Shown here one piece after another: positions 43,893 to 53,164 of a stretch of DNA of 64,000 bases (its first letter is position 1; each line of letters opens with the position of its first letter). The notes beneath the pieces were generated by a model. The model was not told the DNA's origin and searched no databases. It saw only the letters and a list, made by a program, of their open reading frames with translations. A program made the translations under genes and the position numbers. The stretch comes from Nostoc sp. WHI (lineage in GTDB: Bacteria > Cyanobacteriota > Cyanobacteriia > Cyanobacteriales > Nostocaceae), in the NCBI RefSeq assembly GCF_015714725.1, contig NZ_WBKM01000144.1:1-64000 (forward strand), in the 5' to 3' direction.

Positions 43893-44039
43893 CCTGACTT
43901 TTCACGTTATGTGGATAAGTCCACGAAAACCTAACCCCCTAACCCCCTTCCCGTGTCGGGAAGGGGGAAAATTCAAAGTCTCTCTCCTTTTAGGAGAGAG
44001 ATTTAGAGAGAGGTTTTTCAGATACCGTGAAAAGTCAGG
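43893..44039. mobile_element. MITE with 7-bp target duplication
   Basis: Ends CCTGACTTTTCACGTTAT and its inverted partner ATACCGTGAAAAGTCAGG (18 bp, one difference). It is flanked on both sides by TCTTAAA (43886-43892 and 44040-44046), a 7-bp target duplication, which shows insertion by transposition. The interior has two further stem-loops (CCCTTCCCGTGTCGGGAAGGG; CTCTCTCCTTTTAGGAGAGAG). No coding capacity. It lies in the gap between the two IS630 fragments. Confidence 0.88.
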
Positions 44040-44054
44040 TCTTAAACCCAAGAC

Positions 44055-44100
44055 CCCATTTTTCCTCCTGCCTCCTGCCCTCTGCCTCCTGCCTTCCTGG
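44055..44100. repeat. Heptamer repeat tract, CCTCCTG type
   Basis: Degenerate head-to-tail heptamers (CCTCCTG, CCTCCTG, CCCTCTG, CCTCCTG) next to the MITE and just before the second IS630 fragment. Confidence 0.7.
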
Positions 44101-44104
44101 ATAA

Positions 44105-44191
44105 AACCCAGGTAGAGATGGCTCAACTGTGGGAGGGCGACATCAGCGATGGCACAATCTCACGAGGGTTGAAGAAAATTGGGTTCACGCA
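44105..44191 (+). pseudogene. IS630-family transposase, internal fragment
   Basis: Continues the helix-turn-helix region of the fragment at 43584: TQVEMAQLWEGDISDGTISR and GLKKIGFTQ, then loses similarity in the 21-bp repeat tract. Together the two pieces show one transposase gene split by about 275 bp of repeats. Confidence 0.75.
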
Positions 44192-44198
44192 GCATGAT

Positions 44199-44293
44199 TT
44201 AGTTACAAAAGTCGTGATGTTAGTCATGAAAGTCGCTATGTTATGACAAAAATTGCGATGTTGTCACGAAAATCGCAATGTTAGTCACAAAAG
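44199..44293. repeat. 20-21 bp tandem repeat, about 4.6 copies (TTAGTCACAAAAGTCGCGATG type)
   Basis: Units at 44199-44219, 44220-44240, 44241-44260, 44261-44280 and a partial copy to 44293, diverged in places. It directly follows the IS630 fragment. The remaining 250 bp to ppsA (to 44545) hold no gene and presumably include the ppsA promoter. Confidence 0.8.
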
Positions 44294-44545
44294 TTTCTCT
44301 AAACCAATATAAATCAAGTGGTACAAACAAAACCTTACGTTTATTTATGATATCGGTTTCCGTGACATAAATACTCTTAAGGAGTTATGTGTTTAGGGTA
44401 ACCAAATTATTTTTCTTTATCCTGTAAAAAGTCAAAATTTAGCTACTTTACCCTACCCTGCAACACAGTTGCTACAAGCACTAAAATTAAACAGGAGAAA
44501 AATATACTAGCAATTACGTATTTACGACTTTAGAAGGTAATATTT

Positions 44546-47047
44546 ATGGCTACAGTATCTAAAAGCACTTTATCTCAATTTTCCCAAGAGCGATCGCTCA
44601 TTCTGTGGTTTGATGAAGTTGGCATTGCTGATATCCCTATAGTTGGTGGGAAAAATGCCTCACTGGGGGAAATGATTCAACAGCTAACGCCCAAAGGTAT
44701 TAACGTTCCCACTGGATTTGCTACCACTGCCTACGCTTATCGTAATTTTATTCAATCAGCAGGGTTAGAAGCCAAACTCCGCAAACTCTTTGCCGACTTG
44801 GATGTTGAAGATGTCAAAAATTTACGAGAACGGGGAAAAAAAGCGCGATCGCTATTAATCCACACTCCATTTCCGGTAGAATTGCGAGAAGCGATCGCCA
44901 CAGCTTACCAAAGTCTTTGTGAAAAATACCATGCAGAGACAGATGTTGCAGTCCGTTCCAGCGCCACTGCTGAGGATCTGCCCGATGCTAGTTTTGCCGG
45001 ACAGCAGGAAACTTATCTTAACGTTGTCGGTGCTGAGGGAGTTTTAGCAGCTTGTCATAAATGCTTTGCTTCCATATTTACCGATCGCGCTATTTCTTAT
45101 CGCCACACCAAAGGATTTGACCACTTTAGCATTGCTCTAGCTGTGGGTGTGCAAAAAATGGTGCGATCTGACTTAGCAACCTCTGGGGTGATGTTTTCCA
45201 TTGACACAGAAACCGGTTTTAAAGATGCAGCATTGATTACAGCTGCTTATGGTTTAGGAGAAAATGTTGTACAGGGGTCTGTAAATCCCGATGAATACTA
45301 TGTTTTTAAACCAACTTTAAAAGCAGGCTTTCGTCCAATTATTGATAAGAAGTTGGGCAGCAAAGAATTAAAAATGGTTTATGATGACGGCTCCAAATTA
45401 ACGAAAAATGTAACTGTTTCAACCAGTGAAAGAGGCAAATTCGCCCTGAGTGATCAAGAGATTTTACAATTAGCAAATTGGGCGTGTTTAATTGAAGACC
45501 ATTATTCTCAAGTTCACGGCATTTACACCCCAATGGACATTGAGTGGGCGAAAGATGGCATTACTAACCAACTTTTTATCGTCCAAGCGCGTCCCGAAAC
45601 CGTCCAGTCGCAGAAAACGGGAAATATATTGCGGAGTTATCGCTTGTTATTGGAGACTGGAAATTGGGGACTAGGAACTGGCGAAAAATCTTCCCACTCC
45701 CCACTCCCGACTCCCGACTCCCTACTCCCCCTTGTTACTGGACGTGCTATTGGAGAAGCCATTAGTCAAGGAAAAGCCCGCTTAATTTTAGATGTTCAGA
45801 AACTCGGACAGTTCCAAGTTGGGGAAGTTTTGGTGACAGAGAGAACTGATCCCGATTGGGAGCCGATTATGAAACGCGCCAGTGCAATTGTCACAAATTC
45901 TGGTGGCAGAACGTGTCATGCAGCGATTATTGCGCGAGAATTGGGTGTACCTGCGATCGTCGGATGCGGCAATGCTACGGAAATCTTGAAACCTGGTCAA
46001 GAGGTTACAATTTCTTGCGCTGAAGGCGAAGAAGGAAAAGTTTATGCAGGCTTATTACCTTTTGAAGTTCAAGAAGTCCCATTAGAAAACTTACCCCGTA
46101 CCCGCACTCAAATTTTAATGAATGTGGGTAATCCTCAAGAAGCATTGAGTTTATCAGCAATTCCCAACGATGGCGTAGGTTTAGCACGAACAGAATTTAT
46201 CATCGCTAACCAAATCCAAATTCATCCAATGGCGTTGATTCACTATGACTTGTTAAAAGATGAATTTGTGAAAGCTAAAATTGCTCAGATTACTGCACTT
46301 TATGACGATAAATCTCAATATTTTGTAGATAAATTAGCCCAAGGTGTAGGCAGAATTGCGGCGGCATTTTATCCCAAGCCTGTGATTGTGCGAATGTCAG
46401 ATTTTAAAAGTAATGAATATGCCAACTTATTAGGTGGGCGACAGTTTGAACCCCATGAAGAAAACCCCATGCTGGGTTGGCGGGGAGCGGCGCGTTACTA
46501 TGATGAAGGCTACAGAGAAGCTTTCGCTTTGGAGTGTCATGCCCTAAAGCGGGTACGAGAAGATATGGGTTTGATTAATGTCATCCCGATGATTCCCTTT
46601 TGCCGTACTCCTGATGAGGGGCGTTTGGTTTTGGCAGAGATGGCAAAAAATGGCTTACAGCAGGGTGTTAATGGTTTGCAAGTTTACGTAATGTGCGAGT
46701 TGCCCAGTAATGTCATCTTGGCTGAAGAGTTTGCTAAAGTATTTGATGGCTTTTCCATTGGTTCCAATGATTTAACTCAGTTGACATTAGGAATAGATCG
46801 GGATTCGGCATTAGTGGCGCGGTTATTTGATGAGCGCAGTGAGAGTGTGAAGCAAATGGTCAAAATGGCGATACAAGCGGCGAAAAAATGCGATCGCAAA
46901 ATCGGCATTTGTGGACAAGCACCCAGTGATTACCCAGAATTTGCCAAATTTTTAGTTGAAGAGGGAATTGACTCGATTAGTCTGAATCCAGATTCGGTTT
47001 TAAAGACAATGCTGGAAGTTGCGAAAGTTGAGAGTAGTAATTCGTAA
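44546..47047 (+). CDS. ppsA: Phosphoenolpyruvate synthase with repeat-derived insertion
   Basis: 833 aa. Makes phosphoenolpyruvate from pyruvate and ATP for gluconeogenesis. The ATP-grasp domain (about 20-350) begins VGGKNASLGEMIQQL. The swivelling domain has the phosphohistidine in SGGRTCHAAIIARELG (near residue 457). The C-terminal barrel ends with GICGQAPSDYPEFAKFLVEEG and GIDSISLNPDSV. Between ATP-grasp and swivelling domains about 27 residues (about 369-395, Ser/Pro/Leu-rich) are encoded by a heptamer repeat tract, absent from usual PpsA. Frame is kept. The gene appears intact and is followed 12 bp on by xisH. Confidence 0.94.
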   Translation: MATVSKSTLSQFSQERSLILWFDEVGIADIPIVGGKNASLGEMIQQLTPKGINVPTGFATTAYAYRNFIQSAGLEAKLRKLFADLDVEDVKNLRERGKKARSLLIHTPFPVELREAIATAYQSLCEKYHAETDVAVRSSATAEDLPDASFAGQQETYLNVVGAEGVLAACHKCFASIFTDRAISYRHTKGFDHFSIALAVGVQKMVRSDLATSGVMFSIDTETGFKDAALITAAYGLGENVVQGSVNPDEYYVFKPTLKAGFRPIIDKKLGSKELKMVYDDGSKLTKNVTVSTSERGKFALSDQEILQLANWACLIEDHYSQVHGIYTPMDIEWAKDGITNQLFIVQARPETVQSQKTGNILRSYRLLLETGNWGLGTGEKSSHSPLPTPDSLLPLVTGRAIGEAISQGKARLILDVQKLGQFQVGEVLVTERTDPDWEPIMKRASAIVTNSGGRTCHAAIIARELGVPAIVGCGNATEILKPGQEVTISCAEGEEGKVYAGLLPFEVQEVPLENLPRTRTQILMNVGNPQEALSLSAIPNDGVGLARTEFIIANQIQIHPMALIHYDLLKDEFVKAKIAQITALYDDKSQYFVDKLAQGVGRIAAAFYPKPVIVRMSDFKSNEYANLLGGRQFEPHEENPMLGWRGAARYYDEGYREAFALECHALKRVREDMGLINVIPMIPFCRTPDEGRLVLAEMAKNGLQQGVNGLQVYVMCELPSNVILAEEFAKVFDGFSIGSNDLTQLTLGIDRDSALVARLFDERSESVKQMVKMAIQAAKKCDRKIGICGQAPSDYPEFAKFLVEEGIDSISLNPDSVLKTMLEVAKVESSNS
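45653..45731. repeat. Heptamer repeat tract within ppsA
   Basis: Degenerate heptamers of the ACTCCCC/ACTCCCG type (CCCACTCCCCACTCCCGACT region at about 45691-45731, preceded by a related GGGGACTAGGAACTGG arm) lie inside the ppsA coding sequence without breaking its frame. Confidence 0.8.
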
Positions 47048-47059
47048 TTTGAGTAATGT

Positions 47060-47497
47060 ATGCCAGCTAAAGACCGCTACCACAATAACTTAAAGAATGC
47101 GCTGATCAAAGATGGCTGGATTGTTACTGATGACCCCTTTCATCTAAAGTGGGGAAAAAAGGATCTTTACGTGGATTTGGCAGCCGAAAAGTTGCTCATA
47201 GCAGAAAAAGGAACGCAGAAAATTGCTGTTGAAATCAAAACTTTCAGTGGTGACTCAGAAGTGGCGAACCTCGAACAGGCAATTGGTCAGTACTTTACTT
47301 ACCTTGCTGTAATGTCCCGCAATTATCCAGAGAGGGTTTTGTATATTGCTGTTCACGAGGATATTTTTAATGACGTTTTTGAGGAAGAACCCCTTGGTAA
47401 ACTTATATTGGAAGATTACAAAATTCCTCTCATTGTTTTCAATCCAAAGCGGGAGATTATAGTCCGATGGATACTCTGGAACAATACAGACAGATAA
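47060..47497 (+). CDS. xisH: XisH-type protein (fdxN element excision controlling factor family)
   Basis: 145 aa, full length for XisH: starts AKDRYHNNLKNALIKDGWIV and has DLYVDLAAEKLLIAEKG and AVEIKTFSGDSEVANLEQAI. The D...EIK pattern is that of a PD-(D/E)xK nuclease-like fold. In Anabaena, xisH and xisI are required with xisF for excision of the fdxN element in heterocysts. Many genomes carry extra copies away from any element, so the role here is unproven. Overlaps xisI by 31 bp. Confidence 0.92.
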   Translation: MPAKDRYHNNLKNALIKDGWIVTDDPFHLKWGKKDLYVDLAAEKLLIAEKGTQKIAVEIKTFSGDSEVANLEQAIGQYFTYLAVMSRNYPERVLYIAVHEDIFNDVFEEEPLGKLILEDYKIPLIVFNPKREIIVRWILWNNTDR

Positions 47498-47826
47498 TTT
47501 GCACCCTTCTTACTGAACACACGAAAATTCCTTACTCTTACGGTAATATTCAGCATGAAACTATTTTTGATAAAGAACAGGATCGATATTTAGTGATGAT
47601 TCTTGGTCGAGAACCAGTACCTGAACTTTCCGTAACTGCAACCCGCCGCGTTCACGGCTGTCTGATTCACATTGATATTATTGATAACAAAATTTGGATT
47701 CAACGTGATGGCACTGAGGAGGGGCTAGCAACAGAATTAGTTAGGGCAGGTGTAGCAAAGGATCGGATTGTATTGGGATTCCGGTCTGAGGAACTGAGAG
47801 AAAATTCAGAATTTGCGATTACCTAG
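47467..47826 (+). CDS. xisI: XisI-type protein (fdxN element excision controlling factor family)
   Basis: 119 aa, full length: DTLEQYRQIICTLLTEHTKI, then DRYLVMILGREPVPELSVTA and the closing IVLGFRSEELRENSEFAI. It starts inside the 3' end of xisH in another frame, so the two are translationally coupled. XisI is required with XisH for fdxN-element excision; its biochemical function is not known. Confidence 0.92.
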   Translation: MDTLEQYRQIICTLLTEHTKIPYSYGNIQHETIFDKEQDRYLVMILGREPVPELSVTATRRVHGCLIHIDIIDNKIWIQRDGTEEGLATELVRAGVAKDRIVLGFRSEELRENSEFAIT

Positions 47827-47973
47827 CCAACGGTAGTTATATTTCTGGATAATTGCCCATAGCATAGCGATCGCTATATTTTGTTTGTGTAATTGTCTAC
47901 AAAACTTTTGACTGCTCAACCATAAGTATCTTACTATTTTGCAGAATGGCGATTTAGTTTAGCCAAAAGCAAG

Positions 47974-48540
47974 ATGACAAATCTTTTAGAAACCGAACGC
48001 TTGATCATTCGCAGTTGGATACCCGAAAGCGATGCCGAACAAGCGTTTGTAATTTATAATGACCCTGAAGTTACGCACTTTCTCGGCTCTCGCGTCACAA
48101 GTGTTGAGTCACAACGTCTGCGCTTAATTAACGAAAATGGTAATGGATCTTGGGCAATTGTCGAAAAAGAAACTACAACAATTGTGGGAACTATCCTTCT
48201 CGAACAATTGCCTGACAAAGATGGTTTACTCACTCAAGATTATGAGGTAGGCTGGCACTTACGGCGAGCTTCTTGGGGTAAAGGGTATGCAACAGAAGCA
48301 GGACGAGCTATGCTCAACTACGGATTTAGTGTTTTGAGCTTGCCAGTGATTTATGCCGTAGTGAAGCCAGGACATCATGCTTCAATCCGTGTAACTGAAC
48401 GATTGAGTATGAAACCAATAGGGCGGACAAACAAGTATTACGGCATTGAACTACTTCTGTTTAAACTAGATGCACCTGAAGAGTGGAGGGTAAGTAGGGA
48501 GCAGGGAGTAGGGGGAGCAGGGGGAGATGAGGGAGAGTAA
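47974..48540 (+). CDS. RimJ/RimL-type GNAT acetyltransferase
   Basis: 188 aa. LLETERLIIRSWIPESDAEQ at the N terminus, acetyl-CoA-binding motif LRRASWGKGYATEAGRAML, then VKPGHHASIRVTERLSMKPI. Such enzymes acetylate ribosomal-protein N termini or small substrates. The natural domain ends near EEWR. The last 16 or so residues (VSREQGVGGAGGDEGE) are encoded by a heptamer repeat (GGGAGCA/GGGAGTA type) that also runs past the stop, so the tail is repeat-derived. Confidence 0.88.
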   Translation: MTNLLETERLIIRSWIPESDAEQAFVIYNDPEVTHFLGSRVTSVESQRLRLINENGNGSWAIVEKETTTIVGTILLEQLPDKDGLLTQDYEVGWHLRRASWGKGYATEAGRAMLNYGFSVLSLPVIYAVVKPGHHASIRVTERLSMKPIGRTNKYYGIELLLFKLDAPEEWRVSREQGVGGAGGDEGE

Positions 48541-48560
48541 GGGACTAAGGGAATAGGGGA
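48505..48560. repeat. Heptamer repeat overlapping the GNAT 3' end
   Basis: Degenerate GGGAGCA, GGGAGTA, GGGGGAG units begin in the coding sequence and continue past the TAA at 48538-48540 to about 48560. They are followed by intergenic heptamers such as TGACTAA near 48612-48625. Confidence 0.75.
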
Positions 48561-48619
48561 TAATTCTTGACTCTTAACTCAGCACTCTTATTGGACTTTG
48601 GACAAATAACAAATGACTA

Positions 48620-50107
48620 ATGACTAAAAAGTGGTTCCGAATTGGGGTGGTGAGTATATTTATTCTCTCAGTTGCCTTGCGATTTTGGGGATTGGAGCGA
48701 TTCAATACTCTGGTATTTGATGAAGTTTACTTTGCTAAATTCGGTAATAATTATCTCACGCATACACCATTTTTTAATGCTCATCCGCCGCTAAGTCAAT
48801 ATATTATTGGTATCGGCATTTGGATTGGTAGTCACATTCCTTTTTGGCACGATACGGTAAATGGGCTGACAGGTTCATTGCGATCGCCTTGGACTTATCG
48901 GTGGTTAAATGCCCTCACCGGCTCATTTATTCCTTTAATTGTGGCTGCGATCGCTTATCAATTAAGTTATCGTCGTAGCTTTGCAATGCTTGCAGGTTTA
49001 TTCACAGCTTGTGATGGCATCTTTCTAGTTGAGTCTCGCTATGCTTTAAGTAATATTTATATCGTCATTTTTGGTTTATTAGGACACTGGTTTTTATTAT
49101 TGGCATTAGATAACCAACATCGGCAACGTTCTTTTTGGTTAGTTCTTGCTGGCATTGCTTTTGGTGCGTCAGTCGGGACTAAGTGGAATGGTTTATGGTT
49201 CCTGTCAGGTGCTTATCTCATTTGGATAACAGCATGGATAATTCAGGGAATGTATTCTCTTCCTAACTCCAAACTTCTTTTTATATCCCCCTCATTGAAG
49301 GAGGCAGGAGTTAGTAATTATTCTCCTTCATCTCAGACACCACTACAAAACCTGACTCAGCTAAATGTTTTCCAAATGTTGTTTTATCTAGGACTAATTC
49401 CAGCTTTTATCTACAGCATCATTTGGATTCCCCACCTTCAACTAGATAAAACTTATGGATTTATTGCAGTACATCAGCAAATTTTAAAGTTTCACTTACA
49501 GCTAGGTGGCAATAGTCCTAACGTGCATCCTTATTGTGCCGCCTGGTACAAATGGCCTTTGATGATTCGACCAATGGCATATTATTATCAAATGGCTGAA
49601 AGTATCACTGCTCCATTACCTGTGATGGGGCCGCCTTTACCTGCTGGTGCTGGGAAAGTTATTTATGATGTTCATGCAATGGGCAATCCCTTTTTGTGGT
49701 GGTTTGGTGTTGCTGCCATGTTGTTTTTAACAGGGATGCTGGTATCAAAAGTTGTGATTAATTTGGTAAAGCAAAAGCGTTTTTCTGTGCCTGAAACTCT
49801 TGGTGTCGATAGTTGGATTGCCTTATATTTAATTTTAAATTATGCCGCAAACTTAGTACCTTGGATGAAGGTAACGAGGTGCGTTTTTATCTACCATTAT
49901 ATGTGTGCAGTAGTGTTTGTATTTTTAGCGATCGCTTGGTTTGTCGATCAGTGTCTTCGCAGTTATTATCAACAACTCCGGGCGCTAGGTATCACCATTA
50001 CTTTTATCATTCTGGCTGCTTTTATTTTCTGGATGCCTGTATATTTGGCTTTACCCCTGTCCCCTGAGGGCTATAAACTGCGAATGTGGTTCAACTCTTG
50101 GATCTGA
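48620..50107 (+). CDS. PMT-family phospholipid carrier-dependent glycosyltransferase
   Basis: 495 aa with about ten membrane helices. The first luminal loop has the family signature LVFDEVYFAKFGNNYLTHTP and HPPLSQYIIGIGI, with the acidic pair used by protein O-mannosyltransferases. Later motifs include FLVESRYALSNIY, GTKWNGLWFLSG and a MIRPMAYYY loop. It should transfer a sugar from a polyprenyl-phosphate carrier to protein or glycan on the outer face of the plasma membrane. The substrate is unknown. Complete, free-standing gene. Confidence 0.9.
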   Translation: MTKKWFRIGVVSIFILSVALRFWGLERFNTLVFDEVYFAKFGNNYLTHTPFFNAHPPLSQYIIGIGIWIGSHIPFWHDTVNGLTGSLRSPWTYRWLNALTGSFIPLIVAAIAYQLSYRRSFAMLAGLFTACDGIFLVESRYALSNIYIVIFGLLGHWFLLLALDNQHRQRSFWLVLAGIAFGASVGTKWNGLWFLSGAYLIWITAWIIQGMYSLPNSKLLFISPSLKEAGVSNYSPSSQTPLQNLTQLNVFQMLFYLGLIPAFIYSIIWIPHLQLDKTYGFIAVHQQILKFHLQLGGNSPNVHPYCAAWYKWPLMIRPMAYYYQMAESITAPLPVMGPPLPAGAGKVIYDVHAMGNPFLWWFGVAAMLFLTGMLVSKVVINLVKQKRFSVPETLGVDSWIALYLILNYAANLVPWMKVTRCVFIYHYMCAVVFVFLAIAWFVDQCLRSYYQQLRALGITITFIILAAFIFWMPVYLALPLSPEGYKLRMWFNSWI

Positions 50108-50455
50108 TTAAAGAAGGTATGGGAACATTGAGCAGTTTTCTCAACTTAACATAACGTCAGTTTGAACTTTTCTTTAAGTCTGTCCCTTTCCGAGTCGGAG
50201 AGAAACGGTTTGACGTGAAAAAGCAGTGACATCACATTTATTATCATTATGTAGCTTTATTTACTGTTAGACTGTTAAAAGCCCAAGCCGATGATATTAA
50301 AACTACAAAACACAAGATTAGAGCATATTAAATTATATACTAAGGTAAAAATAATAAATGAGAAATTATAAAATTTTTTACATTGATGATTCTTCGTTAT
50401 TAATAAATATTCTAGTTTTGATACTCCCCCACAATAAAGGAGGATCGTCATCAAA
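50108..50455. other. Promoter-containing spacer before the phytochrome cluster
   Basis: No gene is visible. A strong ribosome site AAAGGAGG (about 50436-50443) precedes the ATG at 50456. The A/T-rich stretch 50320-50420 is the probable promoter zone. Confidence 0.5.
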
Positions 50456-52747
50456 ATGAACTTAGAACTGCCAGTTATTAATTTAATTAGCTTGAAAGAG
50501 GCATCAATTCATCTTTCTAGTGAAATTCAGCCTCATGGTATCCTGTTAGTCTTAGAGGAACCTGAGTTAAAAATATTACAAGTTAGCACTAATACATTAA
50601 AGATTTTCGGGATCACTCCCGAAAGTATGTTGCAGAAAAAACTAGAAGATTTACTCGACCCATTCCAAATAGAGAGAATTCAAACAGGGCTATGCGGGGT
50701 AGATATTGATTTCATCAATTCCACCAAAGTTTGGGTGCGAAAAAAAGGTGATACTTACATAGTATTTGATGCAGTATTTCACCGCAATCAAGAGAAATTT
50801 TTGATTTTGGAATTAGAACCTGCTATTACTCAGGAAAAGATTCCATTTTTAAGCTTCTATCATCTAGTTCAATCCTCGATAAATCAACTCCAAAAAACAT
50901 CAAATCTCCGTGAGTTTGGTCAAGTTATCGTTCAAGAAATTCGGAAAATAACGGAATTTGACAGGGTAATGTTATATAAATTTGATGATGATGGACATGG
51001 TTCCGTCGTCGCAGAAGACAAACTAGAAATCCTAGAACCATACTTAGGATTGCATTACCCAGAGTCAGATATTCCCAAACCAGCTAAAAAATTATTTGTT
51101 GCCAATTCCATTAGAATCATCCCGGATTCTTCTTCTGAACCAGTAACAATTTTTCCTATTAATAATCCAATTAGCGATCGCCCCATTGATTTAACCAACT
51201 CTATTCTCAGAAGTGCTGCTCCCTGTCATATAGAGTACTTGCATAATATGAGTGTTGGTGCAACGCTGACTATCTCTTTAATTAAAGACCAAAAACTCTG
51301 GGGGCTTATTGCTTGCCATCATCAATCTCCTAAATATATCTCCTACGAATTGCGTAAAGCTTGCGAATTTTTGGGGCGAGTAATATTTGCCGAAATCTCA
51401 GCTAGAGAAGAGACACAAGACTACGATCATCGGATAAATCTGACACATATTCAATTAGTCTTGATTGAATATATGTCTCAAGAAGAAAACTTTATTGATG
51501 GTTTAGTTAAAAACCCGCAGCATTTTTTAGATTTGGCTAGCGCTCAAGGCGCAGCCGTGTGTTACAGGGGAAAATGCACGGTAGTTGGTGAAACGCCGAA
51601 AGAAGAAGACCTGAATTTTTTAGTGCAATGGCTCAAAAATAACGTTGAAGAAGAAATATTCTATACAGATTCTTTGCCCCAGATTTATCCAGATGCCGAA
51701 AATTTTAAAAATGTCGCTAGCGGTTTATTAGCTATTTCCATTGCCAAACGAAATTATGTTTTATGGTTTCGACCGGAAGTAATTCAAACTGTAAACTGGG
51801 GTGGCGATCCTAATCAGGCGTTTGAAGTTAGCGAGTCAGAAGGAAATGTCAGTTTATGTCCACGTAAATCATTTGAACTGTGGAAAGAAACTGTTCGCTT
51901 AACATCTTTGCCTTGGAAAGATGTAGAAGTTAAAGCAGTATTGGAACTGCGGAAAGCAATTATCAATATTGTGCTGCGTCAAGCCGATGAACTTGCCCAG
52001 TTAGCGCAGGATTTAGAACGTTCTAACGCAGACTTGAAAAAGTTTGCCTATGTCGCCTCCCATGACTTACAAGAACCTCTTAATCAAGTTGTGAATTACG
52101 TGCAGCTGTTAGAGATGCGCTATGGCAAACAACTCGACAAAGATGCCCAGGAGTTTATCAGCTACGCTGTAGAGGGAGTTACCCTAATGCAGACTTTAAT
52201 TGATGACGTGCTGGCATACTCGAAAGTGGATATGCAGGCGATCGCATTTCAAATGATCGAGGTAAAAACACCCTTAGATCGGGCGCTGGGCAATTTGCGT
52301 CAACGCATTGATGAAAGTGGGGCTACTATCACCCACGACCCCTTACCAACGGTGATGGCTGACAGCACCCAACTGATGCAGCTATTCCAAAACCTGATCG
52401 GTAACGCCATTAAATTCCACAGTCACCAGCCGCCACAAATTCATGTGGGAGCAAAAAGGATAGAAGATGCCTGGCTGTTCTCAGTTCGGGATAATGGTAT
52501 TGGCATTGACCCACAATTTAGCGATCGCATTTTCGTCATCTTTCAGCGCCTACATACACGGGATGAATATATCGGTACAGGTATAGGTTTAGCGATATGT
52601 AAGAAGATTGTCGAATGCCACCGAGGGCGGATTTGGGTAGAGTCAGAACAGAGTGAAGGCGTAACCTTCTACTTTACGATTCCAGTTGGAGGACATGAAC
52701 TTGAACGGAGAAACAGGAGAAAAACACAAAACTATCTTTTTGGTTGA
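50456..52747 (+). CDS. Cph1-like phytochrome histidine kinase
   Basis: 763 aa red/far-red photoreceptor kinase. PAS-like domain with SSEIQPHGILLVLEEPEL (about 20-40), GAF domain with YPESDIPKPAKKLF and bilin-attaching Cys257 in SAAPCHIEYLHNM, then PHY domain to about 500, phosphoacceptor His536 in YVASHDLQEPLNQVV, and ATPase motifs LIGNAIKFH, DNGIGID and GTGIGLAICKK. Bacteriophytochromes use an N-terminal Cys instead; that Cys is absent here, so phycocyanobilin on Cys257 is expected. Overlaps the response regulator gene by 53 bp. Confidence 0.93.
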   Translation: MNLELPVINLISLKEASIHLSSEIQPHGILLVLEEPELKILQVSTNTLKIFGITPESMLQKKLEDLLDPFQIERIQTGLCGVDIDFINSTKVWVRKKGDTYIVFDAVFHRNQEKFLILELEPAITQEKIPFLSFYHLVQSSINQLQKTSNLREFGQVIVQEIRKITEFDRVMLYKFDDDGHGSVVAEDKLEILEPYLGLHYPESDIPKPAKKLFVANSIRIIPDSSSEPVTIFPINNPISDRPIDLTNSILRSAAPCHIEYLHNMSVGATLTISLIKDQKLWGLIACHHQSPKYISYELRKACEFLGRVIFAEISAREETQDYDHRINLTHIQLVLIEYMSQEENFIDGLVKNPQHFLDLASAQGAAVCYRGKCTVVGETPKEEDLNFLVQWLKNNVEEEIFYTDSLPQIYPDAENFKNVASGLLAISIAKRNYVLWFRPEVIQTVNWGGDPNQAFEVSESEGNVSLCPRKSFELWKETVRLTSLPWKDVEVKAVLELRKAIINIVLRQADELAQLAQDLERSNADLKKFAYVASHDLQEPLNQVVNYVQLLEMRYGKQLDKDAQEFISYAVEGVTLMQTLIDDVLAYSKVDMQAIAFQMIEVKTPLDRALGNLRQRIDESGATITHDPLPTVMADSTQLMQLFQNLIGNAIKFHSHQPPQIHVGAKRIEDAWLFSVRDNGIGIDPQFSDRIFVIFQRLHTRDEYIGTGIGLAICKKIVECHRGRIWVESEQSEGVTFYFTIPVGGHELERRNRRKTQNYLFG

Positions 52748-53147
52748 GGACAATAAAGCCGACATTCGCTTAATTCAAGAAGCGTTAAAAAATAGTTCAG
52801 TGCCATACGAGGTGGTCACAGTCAGGGATGGCATAGATGCTATGGCTTATTTACGCCAAGAAGGCGAATATGCTAATGTACCGCGCCCTGACCTCATCCT
52901 CCTGGATTTGAATTTGCCCAAGAAAGATGGTAGAGAAGTGCTAGCGGAAATTAAAACTGACCCAGCATTAAAATGTATTCCAGTCATTGTGTTAACAACC
53001 TCAAAAAATGAGGATGACATTTTTGACAGCTACAACTTGCATGTGAATTGCTATATCACTAAATCCCGCAACCTTAACCAGCTATTCCAAATCGTCAAGA
53101 GTATTGTAGATTTTTGGCTCTGTACTGTCACGCTACCATCGGAGTGA
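52695..53147 (+). CDS. Rcp1-like single-domain response regulator
   Basis: 150 aa from the ATG at 52695 (GGAGG lies just before it; a TTG nine bases upstream is unlikely). A receiver domain alone: KTIFLVEDNKADIRLIQEAL with acidic pocket, phosphoacceptor Asp in PDLILLDLNLPKKDGREVL, and Thr and Lys in VLTTSKNEDD and CYITKSRN. It is the cognate partner of the phytochrome kinase and is translationally coupled to it. No output domain, so it probably relays phosphate. Confidence 0.93.
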   Translation: MNLNGETGEKHKTIFLVEDNKADIRLIQEALKNSSVPYEVVTVRDGIDAMAYLRQEGEYANVPRPDLILLDLNLPKKDGREVLAEIKTDPALKCIPVIVLTTSKNEDDIFDSYNLHVNCYITKSRNLNQLFQIVKSIVDFWLCTVTLPSE

Positions 53148-53164
53148 GGGATGCTCGCAAATAA

